A stretch of DNA of 21,188 nt, from the NCBI GenBank assembly GCA_001579985.1, contig LRSR01003403.1, forward strand, positions 1-21,188, given 5' to 3'. Shown in pieces: positions 20,801 to 21,188 of this stretch. The translations under genes were made by a program, and so were the position numbers. The DNA is from Hypsibius dujardini. Its lineage: Eukaryota > Tardigrada > Eutardigrada > Parachela > Hypsibiidae. How positions within the stretch are numbered: position 1 is the stretch's first letter; each line of letters begins with the position of its first letter. A model generated the notes under the pieces. That model had not been told where the DNA came from. It searched no databases and saw only the letters and a list, made by a program, of their open reading frames with translations.

Positions 20801-21188
20801 TTGGAACGCATATGTTTTGGCGTGCAGTTGTGGATAAGGGCAACGTACATTCACATACTTGAAAAGTGGTCACGAAGCTCCAGAGAAAGCTATCGAAATG
20901 GGTGCGCGGACAGGAGATGCGGACACCGTTACGGACTTTGCAAAACGTGCCACAGCCGCCGAAGATGTGCATGCTCAGGATGCTGCCGAACGAACACGAA
21001 CGGAACGAGGGGAAGCACACATTCACATTCACAATTATTACACGGTACATGTGCGGTAGGAAAACGTCAATTTATCATACATATATATGCCGGGGGTAAA
21101 TTAGTTAGGCACTCATGCGGCGAGCCCATTCAGTTGGCTGGAAACGGATTTTTTATGGACTTTCACGTACCTGAAGATGAAGATGAAC
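13734..21188 (-). CDS. T-type voltage-gated calcium channel alpha-1 subunit (Cav3), 5'-partial
   Basis: Pore-forming subunit of a low-voltage-activated channel in the plasma membrane. Minus-strand exons: 21188-21171 (partial), 20982-20859 or 20515-20362 (alternatives), 19915-19308, 19068-18895, 18620-18096, 17781-17658, 17590-17522, 17466-17279, 17195-17069, 16704-16272, 15886-15735, 15665-15556, 15469-15339, 15105-15056, 14963-14864, 14766-14645, 14574-14326, 14003-13734 (TAG). All phases agree; 1200 residues with the 20515-20362 exon. Pore residues visible are E in LTQEDWN (II), D in SSKDGWV (III) and D in ATGDNWN (IV), matching the EEDD ring of Cav3; domain I is outside. S4 helices carry regular Arg ([16 protein letters not shown]). 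No IQ motif, as expected of Cav3. The tail after IV S6 is about 150 residues, shorter than in vertebrate Cav3. Confidence 0.96.
14043..14275. repeat. (CTGT)n array in Cav3 intron
   Basis: Fills most of intron 14004-14325; a nearly perfect run at about 14075-14165, then CTGCC and CTGA variants. In the transcript it reads CAGA. Open frames over it (Gln/Thr/Asp/Arg repeats) are artefacts. Confidence 0.88.
14326..15886 (-). other. Cav3 domain IV exons
   Basis: Seven exons: 15886-15735 (S1, [20 protein letters not shown]), 15665-15556 (S2, [19 protein letters not shown]), 15469-15339 (S3-S4, [16 protein letters not shown] and [14 protein letters not shown]), 15105-15056 ([17 protein letters not shown]), 14963-14864 (S5, [18 protein letters not shown]), 14766-14645 (turret [11 protein letters not shown] and filter [11 protein letters not shown]), and 14574-14326 (cysteine-rich loop, S6 [14 protein letters not shown], proximal C-tail). 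Phases are consistent at each junction. Confidence 0.95.
15182..15302. repeat. 19-bp AT-rich minisatellite in Cav3 intron
   Basis: TATGTG recurs exactly every 19 bp at 15207, 15226, 15245, 15264 and 15283, in an otherwise TA-alternating sequence. Inside intron 15106-15338, between the S4 exons of domain IV. Confidence 0.88.
15912..16195. repeat. CTGT/CTGCC-rich array in Cav3 intron
   Basis: Interrupted tetranucleotide repeat with internal larger duplications (TGTCTATATGCCTGTC recurs). Fills intron 15887-16271. Confidence 0.82.
16272..17781 (-). other. Cav3 domain III exons
   Basis: Five exons: 17781-17658 (S1, [20 protein letters not shown]), 17590-17522 (S2, [16 protein letters not shown]), 17466-17279 (S3-S4, [17 protein letters not shown] and [17 protein letters not shown]), 17195-17069 (S4-S5 linker and S5, [19 protein letters not shown]), and 16704-16272 (turret with FWYCVG and NRTDC, filter [14 protein letters not shown]6 [15 protein letters not shown], and a charged Arg/Glu III-IV linker). 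Confidence 0.95.
16796..17035. repeat. TGTGTC-rich array in Cav3 intron
   Basis: Hexanucleotide-like GTGTCT repeat, degenerate, with a duplicated block (16857-16920). Inside intron 16705-17068. Confidence 0.82.
17826..18035. repeat. (CAGA)n array in Cav3 intron
   Basis: Perfect run at about 17856-17895, then degenerate CAGA and AGAGAGACAG copies, inside intron 17782-18095. Opposite orientation to the arrays at 14043 and 15912. Confidence 0.85.
18096..19068 (-). other. Cav3 II-III linker exons
   Basis: Two exons, 19068-18895 and 18620-18096. The first begins [20 protein letters not shown] and is strongly basic (RRRKRKPK). The second has many Arg/Ser clusters ([24 protein letters not shown]) that could be kinase sites, and ends [19 protein letters not shown], leading into domain III S1. 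The phase-2 junctions fit on both sides. Confidence 0.88.
18658..18795. repeat. (TGTGTC)n hexanucleotide array in Cav3 intron
   Basis: About 22 copies of TGTGTC with few changes, inside intron 18621-18894. All three plus-strand frames stay open (Val-Ser or Cys-Val repeats), which explains the spurious open frames. Confidence 0.9.
19308..19915 (-). other. Cav3 exon: domain II pore helix, filter, S6 and start of II-III linker
   Basis: Starts [18 protein letters not shown], with the filter Glu in QEDW, then the S6 helix ([20 protein letters not shown]). The remaining 150 residues are cytoplasmic: Ser/Lys-rich ([20 protein letters not shown]), acidic (FEEEED), then Ser/Thr-rich. Ends in phase 2 at donor gttagt. 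Confidence 0.94.
20095..20285. repeat. (TGTGTC)n hexanucleotide array in Cav3 intron
   Basis: Pure core at about 20173-20250, with degenerate flanks. Inside intron 19916-20361, directly after the alternative exon B on the transcript. Confidence 0.9.
20362..20515 (-). other. Cav3 alternative exon B: domain II S5-pore turret, long form
   Basis: The 154-nt exon follows acceptor cttcgcag and ends at donor gtaaca. It encodes [27 protein letters not shown], a PNITL glycosylation site, and [18 protein letters not shown]. Ten codons longer than exon A, it has three cysteines in different places. The [10 protein letters not shown] part looks closer to the single vertebrate form (inference from memory of the family). 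Confidence 0.92.
20859..20982 (-). other. Cav3 alternative exon A: domain II S5-pore turret, short form
   Basis: The 124-nt exon follows acceptor ttcggcag and ends at donor gtatgt. It encodes [20 protein letters not shown], then a segment with [10 protein letters not shown], and [10 protein letters not shown]. It starts with one base (phase 2) and ends phase 0, identical to exon B. It has three turret cysteines and no N-glycosylation site. Splicing A to B would shift the frame, so the two are mutually exclusive. Confidence 0.88.
21171..21188 (-). other. Cav3 partial exon: end of domain II S5
   Basis: Encodes FIFIF plus AG, the first two bases of a Ser codon, ending at the donor gtacgt (21170). 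The AG is completed by the C that starts either of the two next exons. The matching family segment is FIFIFSILGMHLFG. Confidence 0.85.

Overview
The window is nuclear DNA from an invertebrate animal. Coding sequence is split into many short exons with GT-AG introns of roughly 60-500 bp. The gene families are animal-specific (plexin, T-type calcium channel). Two alternative domain II turret exons in the Cav3 gene fit what has been described for protostome Cav3 channels, so a protostome with a fairly compact genome is my best guess; I cannot name the phylum. No viral, prokaryotic, rRNA, intact tRNA or CRISPR features were seen.

Layout. (1) 84-5375, plus strand: the 3' part of a plexin gene (semaphorin receptor). 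Ten exons join in frame into 1107 residues: four IPT domains, a membrane segment, and the split RasGAP domain with inserted Rho-GTPase-binding domain. One intron uses a GC donor. (2) 5376-6348: plexin 3' flank and a candidate 461-bp MITE with 26-bp terminal inverted repeats between TA dinucleotides. (3) 6349-7696, minus strand: a five-exon gene for a small predicted secreted protein (170 aa) that I do not recognise. Its first intron holds an array of TCACGTGA E-boxes, and a TATA box lies upstream. (4) 8981-9100, minus: a diverged copy of exon 2 of that gene, with conserved splice phases but an in-frame TGA. (5) 10621-12503, and possibly to 12980, minus: a second unrecognised gene, acidic then His- and Cys-containing. 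(6) 13734-21188, minus: the 3' two thirds of a T-type (Cav3) calcium channel gene, from the end of domain II S5 to the stop codon, in 18 exon positions. The first full position has two mutually exclusive versions.

The most important find is that pair of exons (20859-20982 and 20362-20515). Both encode the domain II S5-pore turret, both start in phase 2 and end in phase 0, and exactly one can be used per transcript. Exon choice at this position is reported to tune Na+ versus Ca2+ permeability in the snail Cav3 channel. Other notable structure: CTGT/CAGA and TGTGTC arrays fill most of the longer introns of plexin and Cav3 but are missing from the roughly 8 kb between them.

The genes share no obvious pathway. 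Plexin and Cav3 both act in the nervous system, but nothing in the sequence shows that they are co-regulated.
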